Assembly (NCBI GenBank): GCA_002734065.2
Contig: NVXU02000045.1
Location: 157,230-221,229 of the forward strand
From: Fluviicola sp.
GTDB taxonomy: Bacteria; Bacteroidota; Bacteroidia; Flavobacteriales_D; Crocinitomicaceae
DNA: 64,000 bases
Direction of reading: 5' to 3'
The stretch's first letter is position 1, and every line of letters begins with the position of its first letter. This document shows positions 1-9,753 of the stretch, in pieces. Under the pieces are notes generated by a model that had not been told where the DNA came from, searched no databases, and saw only the letters and a program-made list of their open reading frames with translations. The translations under genes and the position numbers were made by a program.

Positions 1-1
1 C

Positions 2-1093
2 AAAAATGCAACAGCTGCTGAAATAAAAAAAGCGTATCGAAAATTGGCTTTGAAATATCATCCTGATAAGAATGAAGGGGATACAAAGGCAGAGGATAAG
101 TTCAAAGAAGCAGCTGAGGCGTATGAAATTTTGAGCAATGCTGAAAAGAAGCAACGTTATGACCAATTCGGTCACGCAGGAATGGGTGGCGCAGGTGGTT
201 TTGGCGGCGGTGGCGGCGGCATGAACATGGACGACATCTTTTCACAATTCGGCGACATCTTCGGCGGTGGTGGCGGAGGCGGGTTTGGTGGAGGCAACTT
301 CGGTGGCGGTCGTTCAAGACCTCGTGTTGTGAGAGGAACCAATCTTCGTGTGAAAATGAAATTGACTTTGCAAGAAATTGCAGACGGAGTGCACAAAAAA
401 ATTAAGGTCAACAAGTTGGTCAACGCAGATGGCGTTACTTACAAAGATTGCCAAACATGCAACGGTACAGGTCGAATTACACGCGTTGCGCAAACATTCT
501 TAGGGGCTATGCAAACGCAATCTGCTTGTAATGTTTGTCAAGGTGCTGGTAAAATGATCGATAAAAAACCTTCTGGAGCAGATGCTCACGGCTTAATTCG
601 GAAAGAGGAGGTCATTGAAATCGACATTCCTGCGGGAGTGGAAGATGGAATGCAACTGAGCGTCTCTGGAAAAGGAAATGCAGGTCCTTATGATGGTATT
701 TCTGGCGATTTAATTGTGGTGATTGAGGAGAAAATGGACGAAAATCTCCGTAGAGACGGCGAACATTTGCATTATGACGCTTACGTTAATTTTGTAGATG
801 CTGTTTTGGGAGAATCCATCGAAATTCCAACAGTTTCTGGCAAAGCAAAGATTAAAGTTGAACCGGGAACGCAAAGCGGGAAAGTTCTTCGATTAAAAGG
901 CAAAGGACTACCTGTTCTTCAAGGATACGGAAAAGGCGATTTATTTGTTCACATCAATGTTTGGACTCCCAAGAAGGTTTCTAAAGAGGAGAAAGAAATT
1001 TTGGAGAAATTGAAAGAAAGTGAAAATTTTATTCCAAGTCCTGACCATACGGACAAAGGTTTTTTCAAGAGAATGAAAGACATGTTTCAGTAG
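2..1093 (+). CDS. dnaJ: DnaJ-type chaperone (5' end outside window)
   Basis: This is an Hsp40 co-chaperone that would stimulate DnaK ATPase and deliver unfolded clients in the cytoplasm. The frame is open from base 2, so the true start lies upstream of the window. The J domain is visible with its HPD motif (bases 59-67), then a Gly/Phe-rich linker (about 176-315) and the C-terminal client-binding domain. Only two CxxCxGxG zinc motifs are present (449-472 and 527-550), whereas classical DnaJ has four, so the zinc-finger region is short. The stop codon is directly followed by the ATG of the next gene, suggesting co-transcription. Identification as a DnaJ-family protein is secure. Whether it is the housekeeping DnaJ or a second paralogue cannot be decided here. 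Confidence 0.93.
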   Translation, partial: KNATAAEIKKAYRKLALKYHPDKNEGDTKAEDKFKEAAEAYEILSNAEKKQRYDQFGHAGMGGAGGFGGGGGGMNMDDIFSQFGDIFGGGGGGGFGGGNFGGGRSRPRVVRGTNLRVKMKLTLQEIADGVHKKIKVNKLVNADGVTYKDCQTCNGTGRITRVAQTFLGAMQTQSACNVCQGAGKMIDKKPSGADAHGLIRKEEVIEIDIPAGVEDGMQLSVSGKGNAGPYDGISGDLIVVIEEKMDENLRRDGEHLHYDAYVNFVDAVLGESIEIPTVSGKAKIKVEPGTQSGKVLRLKGKGLPVLQGYGKGDLFVHINVWTPKKVSKEEKEILEKLKESENFIPSPDHTDKGFFKRMKDMFQ

Positions 1094-1981
1094 ATGACAT
1101 TTCTTGAACAGGCAAATAAAGACACAGGAAGCACTGGCGGAACCTACTTTCTGACGATAGCAATCACGCTTTTGTCGTTGTTCATCGGTCAGATGATAAC
1201 GAATGGAATTTCTTACGAATTTTTTGGATATAACTTGACAGATATTCCAAAAGATGCTGATTTGAATGTCGCATTGACTTTATTGTTGATTCCTTTTTCA
1301 TTTGTATTGCTCTCATTGACTCTCTGCATTCGCTACTTGCACAAACGCCCGATTCTGACCCTTTTCACGACTAGAAAAACCTTCGATTGGAAACGATTTA
1401 CCTTTGCCTTCTTAATTTGGGGAAGTATCATGGGCATTGCGCTCATTGTTTCCATTTTGAACGGACAACCCATCAGTTTCGAGTTTGACGCAAGCACTTT
1501 TATTCCGCTATTCTTCGTTTCACTTCTTTTAATTCCCGTTCAAACAACGGCAGAAGAAGTATTTTTTAGAGGCTATCTTTTTCAAGCTTTCGGCAAGTTA
1601 TTTAAGAAAGGATGGGTCGCAATCATTCTCACAGGCACTCTGTTTGGCCTTTTGCACTGGGCGAATCCCGAGGTTGCAAAGATTGGCGACATCCTTTTAG
1701 TCTTCTATATTTCTACGGGAATTTTCTTCGGAATTCTTACACAAATGGACGACGGTCTGGAACTCGGAATGGGTTATCATGCCGTTAATAATATTTTTGC
1801 ATCCATTATTCTAACCAACAATTGGCAGGCGTTTCAAACGGATGCTTTGTTCGTTGATTATTCTGCACCGTCTTTTGGTCCAGAATTATACCTCACTCTA
1901 TTGGTTTTACAGCCTTTACTTTTAATTTTATTCGCCAAAATTTATAAGTGGAAGAATTGGAAAGAGAAATTATTTCAATAA
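1094..1981 (+). CDS. CPBP family intramembrane metalloprotease
   Basis: This is a predicted integral membrane protein of 295 residues with about eight hydrophobic segments. It carries the CPBP (Abi/CAAX protease-like) signature: the EExxxR motif at residues 154-159, a conserved histidine in a FGLLHW segment near 188, and a GYHAVNN motif near 228-233. In characterised family members these Glu and His residues line the intramembrane active site. The substrate is unknown. The start ATG abuts the dnaJ stop with no gap, so translation may be coupled. The family call is confident; a specific role, such as protein maturation or peptide processing, would be a guess. Confidence 0.85.
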   Translation: MTFLEQANKDTGSTGGTYFLTIAITLLSLFIGQMITNGISYEFFGYNLTDIPKDADLNVALTLLLIPFSFVLLSLTLCIRYLHKRPILTLFTTRKTFDWKRFTFAFLIWGSIMGIALIVSILNGQPISFEFDASTFIPLFFVSLLLIPVQTTAEEVFFRGYLFQAFGKLFKKGWVAIILTGTLFGLLHWANPEVAKIGDILLVFYISTGIFFGILTQMDDGLELGMGYHAVNNIFASIILTNNWQAFQTDALFVDYSAPSFGPELYLTLLVLQPLLLILFAKIYKWKNWKEKLFQ

Positions 1982-2030
1982 CTTGTAAGAATTAATCAAT
2001 AAGTTCGTTTTAGAAGTACAAAAGAAGAAT

Positions 2031-3074
2031 ATGCCCGTTTTAAAACATAAATCCTTAGCTGCACAAAATCATTCACTTTCTAAAAGTGAAAAGCAGTTTG
2101 CTATACTTGATAAAACGGAAGTCAAGCACTTTTCTGACGCTTTAAAAGAGACAAATTTATTTCCATTAAAGCCAACGGGGGTTGATGTTTTTCAAATTAA
2201 TTTGGGTAAAATGTGCAACCAAGTTTGCAATCATTGCCACGTTGATGCTGGTCCTGACAGAAAGGAAATCATGATCAAAGAAACGATGATTCAATGCCTA
2301 GATGCCATTGATAAAACAAATTGTTCTACGGTTGACTTAACAGGCGGCGCTCCAGAAATGAACCCTAATTTTAGGTGGTTTGTAGAAGAATTATCGAAAA
2401 AAGGGAAGAAAATCATTGTTCGGTGCAACTTGACAATCATTGTTGCCAATAAAAAATACAACGATCTTCCAGAATTCTTCAAAAAACATCACGTTGAGGT
2501 GGTTTCATCTTTACCTTGTTACACGGAATCGAATACAGATTCTCAACGAGGAGATGGCGTGTTCGGCCAGAGCATTAGAGCTTTGCAAATGTTAAATGCT
2601 GTTGGTTACGGAAAAGGAGAAGATCTTACGCTCAACCTTGTGTTTAATCCTGGAGGAGCGTCTTTACCGCCTTCGCAAGATTCTTTAGAGCAAGATTACA
2701 AGAAAGAATTAAAGAAGGATTTCGACATTGAATTCGATTCACTTTTTGCGATTACCAACCTTCCAATCAGTCGTTTTTTAGAATTTTTAATTGCGAGTGA
2801 GCGTTACGAAGAATACATGAATTTATTGGCAGACTCTTACAATTCTGTGGCTGCTGAAAACGTAATGTGCAGAAACACCATTTCCATCAGTTGGGACGGT
2901 TTTATTTACGATTGCGATTTTAATCAAATATTGGAGTTGAAAGTAGCTGCAAAAGGTCAACATTTATCCGATTTTAACAACGAAGAATTAGAAAATAGAA
3001 ATATAATAGTCAGTAATCATTGCTACGGTTGTACTGCAGGAGCAGGGTCAAGTTGCGGGGGTGTGACTGTTTAG
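2031..3074 (+). CDS. arsS: Arsenosugar biosynthesis radical SAM protein ArsS
   Basis: This 347-residue radical SAM enzyme is of the ArsS type, which in known arsenosugar pathways attaches a deoxyadenosyl group to dimethylated arsenic. The radical SAM cysteines are C62, C66 and C69 in a CNQVCNHC motif. The C-terminal domain ends with a Cys-rich, Gly-rich tail (C331, C334, C342) typical of the family. It sits 36 nt upstream of an arsM-type methyltransferase in the same direction, which is the usual pairing. No ArsR gene or arsenite pump is seen nearby. Function is assigned from family knowledge plus the neighbour. Confidence 0.9.
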   Translation: MPVLKHKSLAAQNHSLSKSEKQFAILDKTEVKHFSDALKETNLFPLKPTGVDVFQINLGKMCNQVCNHCHVDAGPDRKEIMIKETMIQCLDAIDKTNCSTVDLTGGAPEMNPNFRWFVEELSKKGKKIIVRCNLTIIVANKKYNDLPEFFKKHHVEVVSSLPCYTESNTDSQRGDGVFGQSIRALQMLNAVGYGKGEDLTLNLVFNPGGASLPPSQDSLEQDYKKELKKDFDIEFDSLFAITNLPISRFLEFLIASERYEEYMNLLADSYNSVAAENVMCRNTISISWDGFIYDCDFNQILELKVAAKGQHLSDFNNEELENRNIIVSNHCYGCTAGAGSSCGGVTV

Positions 3075-3110
3075 AAACGCTACGCTATTAGAACATTAAA
3101 ACATTACACA

Positions 3111-4082
3111 ATGAAATCATATTTAGACACAACAGCAAACGTATATAAAGAAGCAGCATTAAAACCTGATGTTGGATTATGTTGCACAACGACGCCAGTT
3201 TGGGTTTTGCCAGAATTGGACATGCCGAACATCATGTTAGAAATGAATTACGGCTGTGGAAGCACTGTGAATCCTCGTGATTTGGTGGATGACCCGACCA
3301 TTTTGTACGTTGGAGTAGGTGGTGGAATGGAAGTTTTTCAATTCTCTTACTTCTCTCGCAAGAAAAGTGGAGTCATTGGTATCGATGTCGTTGATGAAAT
3401 GCTAGATGCATGCCGCAAGAATTTAAAAGAGGCAGAAGCGACTAATCCTTGGTTTAAATCAGAATTTGTTGACATTAGAAAGGGAGACGCGTTAAACATA
3501 CCTGTTGAAGACAGTTCAATTGACGTTGCTGCGCAGAATTGCCTGTTCAATATTTTCGACAAAGAAGATTTGAAGAAAGCCATTGATGAAATGTACCGAG
3601 TTTTGAAACCTCACGGTAGATTGGTCTTGTCAGACCCAGTTACAGAAGATCCAATGCCAGAATCTTTGAAGAACGATGAAACCTTGAGAGCATTGTGTTT
3701 GAGTGGTTCTTTACCTTTGAATGAATACATCAAAATGCTCACCGACGCAGGATTCGGAACCATCGAAATTCGTGCAAAACGACCTTATCGAGTCTTAGAC
3801 CCGGCTCATTATGACACCAAAGAGCTGATTTTCTTAGAAAGTGTTGAGGTTTGTGCCATAAAAGACCCTGTTCTCCCTGATGGACCTTGCGTTTTCACAG
3901 GAAAAACAGCTATTTATTTTGGTGATGAAGAATTTTACGACGACGGAGCAGGACATACTTTGATGCAAAATTCTCCTTTGGCAATTTGCGACAAGACAGC
4001 AGGTCAATTCGCGGCACTGAATAGAGAAGACATTTTTATTTCAGAATCGACTTATTTTTATGACGGCGGAGGATGTTGTTAA
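3111..4082 (+). CDS. arsM: Arsenite/arsenosugar-pathway methyltransferase ArsM
   Basis: This is an S-adenosylmethionine-dependent methyltransferase of 323 residues. The SAM-binding glycine-rich loop follows a short strand (VGVGGGMEVFQ, about residues 65-75). A Cys pair lies near the N terminus (C24-C25), another Cys in NYGCG near 49, and a Cys-Cys pair at the extreme C terminus. Cysteines of this kind coordinate As(III) in ArsM enzymes. It directly follows arsS and likely supplies dimethylarsenite to it. Arsenosugar formation detoxifies arsenic and may also feed arsenolipid synthesis. The C-terminal part beyond the methyltransferase fold matches the longer arsenosugar-type ArsM rather than the short form. 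Confidence 0.88.
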   Translation: MKSYLDTTANVYKEAALKPDVGLCCTTTPVWVLPELDMPNIMLEMNYGCGSTVNPRDLVDDPTILYVGVGGGMEVFQFSYFSRKKSGVIGIDVVDEMLDACRKNLKEAEATNPWFKSEFVDIRKGDALNIPVEDSSIDVAAQNCLFNIFDKEDLKKAIDEMYRVLKPHGRLVLSDPVTEDPMPESLKNDETLRALCLSGSLPLNEYIKMLTDAGFGTIEIRAKRPYRVLDPAHYDTKELIFLESVEVCAIKDPVLPDGPCVFTGKTAIYFGDEEFYDDGAGHTLMQNSPLAICDKTAGQFAALNREDIFISESTYFYDGGGCC

Positions 4083-4125
4083 GAGAGAATGAGAAACAAC
4101 TTGCTCAAAACTCTTGCTTGGTTAC

Positions 4126-4164
4126 CGAGCTGACCTTGCTGAGCGAAGTCGAAGTATGCAAGGT
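4126..4164. repeat. Interspersed repeat copy with small inverted repeat
   Basis: This noncoding segment after arsM reads GAGCTGACCTTGCTGAGCGA and continues with GTCGAAGTATG. It closely resembles the arms of the inverted repeat at 31.2-31.5 kb. ACCTTGC (4133-4139) and GCAAGGT (4158-4164) can pair. It is probably one member of a dispersed intergenic repeat family. No gene is seen between 4083 and 4256. Confidence 0.5.
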
Positions 4165-4256
4165 GCACTCCACACTCTAACAAGAGCCTACTTCATTATA
4201 CATTATCCGCCATACACTAACACACATCTACTTCAAAAACGCATCACTCCTCACTC

Positions 4257-5024
4257 CTAAGTCACCTTACTCGCCACCCAAACTTTCAACCCTCTAAACG
4301 GTGTTGCATTGGCAATAAACGCTAAAATTTTATTTCGAGTACCTGGAATGACATACATTTTATTCTTCATTAAGCCCTTGTAACCAACCTTTGCAACAGT
4401 CTCTGCATCCATTACAAATTTATCGAATAATTTTGACTCTTCCATCTCTGCGGCGTCCTCAAAGCCAGTCTTGGTGGCTCCTGGACAAAGTGCTGTGATT
4501 CCAACATTGGTGCCTTTTAGTTCAAAATGAATGGCCTCAGTGAGGTTCAAGACATAGGCTTTTGTCGCTGCGTAAATGGCGAACTTAGGAATGGGTTGAA
4601 AAGCCGCCGAAGAGGCAACATTGAGAATTTTCCCGCTGTTCCTTGCCACCATTTCTTTGGCGTAAATTAAGGTCAATTCTGTGAGGTTAACCATGTTCAA
4701 ATTCAACATTTTAATGCCTCTTTTGATGTCAGAATCTACAAAATTTCCGAAATCACCATAACCGGCATTGTTGACTAAAACATCGACTTGCCAACCTTTC
4801 GCTGTGACTTTTTTTGCGAGTTCTATTCCACTACTGGGTGTAGATAAATCGTGAGAAATGACATCCGCTTTTATAGAATGTTTTTTAGCGCAATCATTCG
4901 CTATCTCCAATAAAGTATCCTCACTTCTCGCCACCAAAATGAGGTTATATCCTTCTTTTGCGAATATATAGGCGAGCTCTTTCCCAATTCCACTTGATGC
5001 TCCTGTAATTAATGCTGTTTTCAT
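4257..5024 (-). CDS. Short-chain dehydrogenase/reductase (SDR)
   Basis: This is a classical SDR oxidoreductase of 255 residues with an NAD(P)-binding Rossmann fold. It has the TGASSGIG cofactor loop at 7-14, NNAG at 85-88, and a catalytic Ser near 138-139 with Y151 and K155 in YxxxK. The length is typical. The substrate is not predictable. It stands alone on the minus strand between the arsenosugar pair and the ABC transporter genes and diverges from the latter. The closest general type is the broad-substrate group of cytoplasmic SDRs often annotated YqjQ or DltE-like. Confidence 0.85.
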   Translation of the reverse strand: MKTALITGASSGIGKELAYIFAKEGYNLILVARSEDTLLEIANDCAKKHSIKADVISHDLSTPSSGIELAKKVTAKGWQVDVLVNNAGYGDFGNFVDSDIKRGIKMLNLNMVNLTELTLIYAKEMVARNSGKILNVASSAAFQPIPKFAIYAATKAYVLNLTEAIHFELKGTNVGITALCPGATKTGFEDAAEMEESKLFDKFVMDAETVAKVGYKGLMKNKMYVIPGTRNKILAFIANATPFRGLKVWVASKVT

Positions 5025-5092
5025 GGTGTAAAGATAAATAATTCTTCATTCTTCATTCTTCATCCTGAATTAATAATTATCTTCACACTCTC

Positions 5093-6025
5093 ATGCTCGA
5101 AATTAAGAACATATCTAAATCATTCTATCGTAAAACAGCTTTGGATGATGTTTCACTTTCTATCAGAAAAGGAGAAATTTTCGGCTTACTAGGTCCTAAC
5201 GGAGCGGGAAAAACAACTTTGATTAGAGTCATTAACCGCATTGTTGAGCAAGATTCTGGCTCGGTGCGATTGAATGGCAACCTAATGACAGAAAAAGACC
5301 TCGCCGACATTGGTTATCTTCCAGAAGAAAGGGGGTTGTACAAAAGCATGACCGTTCACAATCAAGTCTTGTTTTTAGGAAGACTTCGCGGTCTGTCCAA
5401 GAAAGATACGCTTGCAAAGATGGATTTCTGGTTCGATAAATTTAGCATCAATGACTGGAGAAAAAAGCGCATTGAAGAATTATCAAAAGGAATGGCGCAG
5501 AAAGTTCAATTTGTCTGTGCAGTACTCAATGAACCAAAATTATTGATTTTGGATGAGCCTTTTAGTGGTTTTGATCCGATCAACGTCGAATTAATTAAGC
5601 AAGAACTCATTGAAATGCGAGCAGCAGGAAAAACAATCATTCTTTCTACGCACAACATGAAAAGTGTGGAAGAAATTTGCGACCGTGCAGCATTGATTCA
5701 CCAAGCAAAGAAAATTGCAGAAGGTTCCATTTCAGAATTGCAATCAGCGAAGAAAATGGGAATGTACGCTGTACGTTTTAAGGGAAGCATGATTGCTTTT
5801 GTGAATGCTTTGTGGACAGGTTTTGAAGTCGTTGATAAAGACATTCTAGGCGACGACCGCTTTGTTGTTCGTGTAAAAATGAGAGGAGAGAATTCATTCC
5901 AAGATTTATTAAAAGTATTGATTGGTCAGATTGAAATTGAAGCAGCGTGGGAAGTTTTACCATCGATGCAAGACGTTTTTATTGACTTAGTGCAACCAAA
6001 AGAGGAGGTAAGGGATGAAAAATAG
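5093..6025 (+). CDS. ABC transporter ATP-binding protein (NatA-like)
   Basis: This is a 310-residue ABC ATPase. Walker A GPNGAGKT is at 34-41, the signature motif LSKGM at 129-133 and Walker B LLILDEP at 149-154. A C-terminal extension of about 90 residues is typical of the NatA/DUF4162 group that pairs with ABC-2 permeases. The next gene overlaps by 11 nt and encodes exactly such a permease, so the two form an exporter. In other bacteria NatAB exports sodium, but substrates in this family vary and none can be assigned here. Confidence 0.9.
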   Translation: MLEIKNISKSFYRKTALDDVSLSIRKGEIFGLLGPNGAGKTTLIRVINRIVEQDSGSVRLNGNLMTEKDLADIGYLPEERGLYKSMTVHNQVLFLGRLRGLSKKDTLAKMDFWFDKFSINDWRKKRIEELSKGMAQKVQFVCAVLNEPKLLILDEPFSGFDPINVELIKQELIEMRAAGKTIILSTHNMKSVEEICDRAALIHQAKKIAEGSISELQSAKKMGMYAVRFKGSMIAFVNALWTGFEVVDKDILGDDRFVVRVKMRGENSFQDLLKVLIGQIEIEAAWEVLPSMQDVFIDLVQPKEEVRDEK

Positions 6026-7352
6026 CCTTTTAATAGCCATTCGAGAATTCAAAGAGCGCATTGGCGCTCGTTCATTCATCAGTTTATCCATTCTTGGACC
6101 TTTGTTTGTTCTTGGAATGATTTATTTGATGTTCACTTATGGGGGCAATTCTAAGCAACATTGGAACGTCTTAATTGCTGATCACGGCAACTTATTGGAG
6201 AGCAAAATAATGCCCGGAACAAGCACTGCTGTTACCTATTCTTTCTACAATGGAGTAATCACGGAGGCAGATTTTGCAGACGGTAAAAAGTATCAAAATT
6301 TTGATGCCCTCTTGGAAGTCAATGAGAAAGTACTGACCAATAAAATAGGTTTTGTATTCTACCGAGAAGAACCGGATTTAAAGATGCAAACGCGCGTTCA
6401 ATATCATTTAGAAAGGCGTCTCGAAGAAATTCTAATAGAACGATTTAAAAAGGTTTCCATGACGGATTATCTGAAAATTAAATCACCGCTCACCTTGCGT
6501 TATGCAAATGTATATGACCCCAACGAGGAATCATCGGACTTGGTAGGTTGGGCAGGACTCTTTTTCGGTGTTCTAATATTTGCCTTTATTTTTCTGTTCG
6601 GCATGACGATTTTAAGAAGCGTTGCCAAGGAAAAAAGCAACCGCATAGTCGAGGTTCTGCTTGCATCTGTCTCACCACGCCAACTAATGCTCGGAAAAAT
6701 TGTAGGTATCGGTTTTTCTGCGTTCTTGCAATTTTTGTTTTGGATAATTATCATTGCTGCAGGTCTTTATTTTATGCGAGAGAATGTCTTTCCAGATGTT
6801 TTAGACGCAAGTAATATGAACTTGCAACAGTTGGTTATTGATTCTGCAGAGCAATCCTACCAAGAAAGTCATTTTGTAGCAAGAGAATACAATCAATTTG
6901 TAGAATTGGTCTTTGAGAGGATGCAATTTGCAAATATGCTGTCCTTTTTTGTTGTCTTTTTCATTCTTGGATACTTATTTTACGGCGCTTTGTTTGCAGC
7001 AGTCGGAGCAACAACTGGTTCTGAAAGTGATGGGCAACAATTCGTTCTTCCGTTGATTTTCTTGCTTTGTTTTGCCATGTATGCTGGTTATTACGCATTG
7101 AATTATCCCGAAAGTTCACTGACAACACTCTTTGAATACTTGCCATTCACGTCTCCCGTCGTAGTGATGGTTAAACTGGCGCAAGGTTATGACGCAGGAC
7201 AAGGGTATCAAATTTATGTATCACTTATTATCCTTTTAATTTCGGCAATAATTATGCTTGCAATCGCTGGACGTCTATATAAAAATGGCATCTTGCAATT
7301 CGGTCACCGTGTTCGCTTGAAGCATATTTTTAAATGGTTGAGAAAGAGTTAA
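6015..7352 (+). CDS. ABC-2 type permease (NatB-like)
   Basis: This is a 445-residue membrane protein with one N-terminal transmembrane segment, a large extracytoplasmic loop (about 45-175) and five or six further transmembrane segments. It matches the ABC2_membrane_3/NatB architecture. It contains the motif VAKEKSNRIVEVLLASVSP after the second membrane segment, a conserved coupling-region feature of this family. It overlaps the ATPase gene by 11 nt, so translation is probably coupled. The response regulator gene follows 21 nt downstream and is probably in the same transcript. Export substrate unknown. Confidence 0.9.
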   Translation: MKNSLLIAIREFKERIGARSFISLSILGPLFVLGMIYLMFTYGGNSKQHWNVLIADHGNLLESKIMPGTSTAVTYSFYNGVITEADFADGKKYQNFDALLEVNEKVLTNKIGFVFYREEPDLKMQTRVQYHLERRLEEILIERFKKVSMTDYLKIKSPLTLRYANVYDPNEESSDLVGWAGLFFGVLIFAFIFLFGMTILRSVAKEKSNRIVEVLLASVSPRQLMLGKIVGIGFSAFLQFLFWIIIIAAGLYFMRENVFPDVLDASNMNLQQLVIDSAEQSYQESHFVAREYNQFVELVFERMQFANMLSFFVVFFILGYLFYGALFAAVGATTGSESDGQQFVLPLIFLLCFAMYAGYYALNYPESSLTTLFEYLPFTSPVVVMVKLAQGYDAGQGYQIYVSLIILLISAIIMLAIAGRLYKNGILQFGHRVRLKHIFKWLRKS

Positions 7353-7373
7353 ATTGAAATAAAATTAAGTAGA

Positions 7374-8546
7374 ATGGCAAAAATATTAATCATTGACGAC
7401 GAAAGAGCAATCAGAAGAGCATTGCGCGAAATTCTTGAATTTGAAGAATTTGAAGTGGACGAAGCGGAGAATGGGAAACAAGGATTAGACAAGGCAAAAG
7501 CGGAAGAATACGACATCATTTTTTGTGATATTAAGATGCCAGAACTGGATGGAATGGAAGTCTTGGAAGGATTGCAAAAAGCGAAGGTTGATTCTCCAGT
7601 GATTATGATTTCTGGTCATGGCAACATTGATACAGCTGTGCAAGCAATTAAAAAAGGTGCTTTTGATTTTATCGAGAAACCACTCGATTTGAATAGAATT
7701 CTGGTCACCATTAGAAATGCCAACGACAAAACCAACTTAATTGAAGAGCGAAAAGTTCTAAAAAAGACCGTTAAGAAGTTCAAAAGTTCGTCTATTATTG
7801 GAGAAACGGATGCAATTCATCAAATCATAGAAATGATTGAGAAAGTTGCACCTTCTGATGCACGAGTCTTGGTTACTGGAGAAAATGGAACAGGGAAGGA
7901 GTTGGTTGCTCGTTCTTTGCACGATTTAAGCGGTCGAAAAGAAAAACCTTTTATTGAGGTGAATTGTGCGGCAATTCCTGCAGAATTGATAGAAAGCGAG
8001 TTGTTTGGACATGAAAAAGGGGCATTTACCTCTGCCGTTAAGCAAAAGAAAGGAAAATTTGAATTGGCAAACGGCGGAACCTTATTCTTGGATGAAATTG
8101 GAGATATGTCGGCAAGTGCGCAGGCGAAAGTGTTGCGTGCATTGCAAGAGAATGTGATTCAAAGAGTAGGAGGGGAGAAGGATATCAAGGTAAATGCAAG
8201 AATCATTGCAGCAACGAACAAAGACCTCCGAAAAGAGATTGAAGAAGGCAATTTTAGAGAAGATTTATACCATCGATTGGCGGTTATTTTAATTCATGTA
8301 CCTTCTTTGAATGAGCGAAGAGAGGATGTGCCAATTTTGGCAAATCACTTCATGGCAATGGTTTGCAACGAACATGGAGTGGCAAAAAAATCATTCGAAG
8401 ACAAAGCATTGGAAGCTTTGCAAAAAACCGATTGGACAGGAAATATTCGTGAATTGAGAAACATCATAGAACGGTTAATCATTTTAGGTGGAGATGTCAT
8501 CACTGCCGATGAAGTGAAGATGTTTGCGAATCCGAGAAATGGGTAG
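7374..8546 (+). CDS. Sigma-54-type response regulator without Fis DNA-binding domain
   Basis: This 390-residue protein has an N-terminal receiver domain (D8-D9, phosphoacceptor D52, K102) and a sigma-54-activator AAA+ domain. Walker A GENGTGKE is at 169-176 and Walker B GGTLFLDE at 234-241. The sigma-54 contact loop reads GAFTSA (216-221) rather than the canonical GAFTGA. The protein stops shortly after the AAA+ lid, at a point where NtrC-family proteins continue into a Fis-type helix-turn-helix, so no DNA-binding domain is visible. Activators lacking this domain are known and can act from solution. No cognate histidine kinase lies in the window. Confidence 0.88.
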   Translation: MAKILIIDDERAIRRALREILEFEEFEVDEAENGKQGLDKAKAEEYDIIFCDIKMPELDGMEVLEGLQKAKVDSPVIMISGHGNIDTAVQAIKKGAFDFIEKPLDLNRILVTIRNANDKTNLIEERKVLKKTVKKFKSSSIIGETDAIHQIIEMIEKVAPSDARVLVTGENGTGKELVARSLHDLSGRKEKPFIEVNCAAIPAELIESELFGHEKGAFTSAVKQKKGKFELANGGTLFLDEIGDMSASAQAKVLRALQENVIQRVGGEKDIKVNARIIAATNKDLRKEIEEGNFREDLYHRLAVILIHVPSLNERREDVPILANHFMAMVCNEHGVAKKSFEDKALEALQKTDWTGNIRELRNIIERLIILGGDVITADEVKMFANPRNG

Positions 8547-8561
8547 AGAATTGAGTAATAA

Positions 8562-9227
8562 ATGAAATTTTTTTTAATCATACTTGTAATTTTAAATTTA
8601 CTCTCTTGTTCTGTTACAAAGGAAGTGACAAGTAAACAGATAATTGGTAAATACCAACGGAGCGGATTTTATGATGTTGGTTCGACCATAGAATTAAAAG
8701 ATGATGAATCATTTGAATATAACTGGTGGGGAGGCTTAAATAATGGAACAACCTATGGAACTTGGGAGCTTGAAGGGGATGAAATCACCTTGAACAGTAC
8801 GCTTCAGCCAGTAACAGATGAACTTGAGACCTATGAGGTTATCAAGGTGAATTCAAAATTTTCAGATTCTCTTTCAATAAGAGTGGTTGATTCTAAGGAT
8901 AGACCTATGTTCTCTGCTATTTGTCAATTGAAGGCAGACACGATAGTAATAGCAGGTGGCTATACAAATTTCAAAGGTGAAAAAAAGCTGCCCAAGTGGA
9001 AAGCTGATAGTTTGATAATTGTACACCCTGGTTATTACACTATTCGGTATCATCTTGATACTTTAATGTCTCGCTATGAATTTAGGATGGAAGAAAAAAA
9101 TATATTTTATGTGTACTTTACAAACGATACTTGGACTTATAAAAAAGGGAGGCTCTATGACCCATCAATTAAAAAAAGCAAGTACATAAGAAAAAAATAC
9201 TATCAAAGATTGGCGGAAAAAAATTAG
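8562..9227 (+). CDS. Predicted lipoprotein of unknown function
   Basis: This is a 221-residue protein with a type II signal peptide (lipobox LLSC near residue 16), so it is probably membrane anchored. The first part contains a lipocalin-like pattern (GKYQ, then TYGTWELEGDEITL), as in small Bacteroidota lipoproteins of the META/lipocalin-like type. The C-terminal part is rich in Lys and Tyr. It starts 15 nt after the response regulator gene, so it may share its transcript. No specific function is recognised. Confidence 0.7.
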   Translation: MKFFLIILVILNLLSCSVTKEVTSKQIIGKYQRSGFYDVGSTIELKDDESFEYNWWGGLNNGTTYGTWELEGDEITLNSTLQPVTDELETYEVIKVNSKFSDSLSIRVVDSKDRPMFSAICQLKADTIVIAGGYTNFKGEKKLPKWKADSLIIVHPGYYTIRYHLDTLMSRYEFRMEEKNIFYVYFTNDTWTYKKGRLYDPSIKKSKYIRKKYYQRLAEKN

Positions 9228-9258
9228 ATAAAAAAGTCAGAACCTCTCTGCATTTTTT

Positions 9259-9753
9259 TCAATCCAACGAATACACATCCATTTGAACCATGTCCTTAAC
9301 GGTGGAGTTCATCACCTCGTTTCCTGCGTAGAAATCAACACAAGTGGTGTCTTCAAGCAAAGAAAGTTCGTAGTCACAATTCATATTCATGTCATTGGCA
9401 ATCAATGCTCGGTAAGCATAAATTTTGACAACAGGCGAAGAATGAATCAGTAATTCATTGAGTTCTTCTTCGGATGCGATTGCCTGAAGTTCTTCAAATA
9501 CATGATGTTCAGGAGTGATTGTGTCGTTGATGTCAATAAACATTTGCTTCACAGCAGTTGCTTGAGATAAATCGTAAACCAAACTATCCAAGCGATTTTC
9601 TAAGGCAATTGGAATCAAAGTAGGAACATAAGGGCTGTCAGGAATGGCATGAACCATCACGCGAAATTCGTGATAATCTTTCGCAGAAATACCCATGCTC
9701 TTTATTCCAAGAGCAATGAGAATCGACACTAAAGAAAGCATTCTTAATTTCAT
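9259..9753 (-). CDS. Exported protein of unknown function
   Basis: I place the start at the internal ATG (9753) because it is followed by a good signal peptide (MKLRMLSLVSILIALG and on). An upstream ATG at 9825 would add 24 residues of poor signal character. The mature protein is about 140 residues. It has a short helical stretch (VVKIYAYRALIAND) that resembles one HEAT-type repeat, and two or three cysteines near the C terminus. The gene downstream of 9826 on the same strand also encodes an exported protein, so the two may be co-transcribed. Family unknown. Confidence 0.6.
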   Translation of the reverse strand: MKLRMLSLVSILIALGIKSMGISAKDYHEFRVMVHAIPDSPYVPTLIPIALENRLDSLVYDLSQATAVKQMFIDINDTITPEHHVFEELQAIASEEELNELLIHSSPVVKIYAYRALIANDMNMNCDYELSLLEDTTCVDFYAGNEVMNSTVKDMVQMDVYSLD

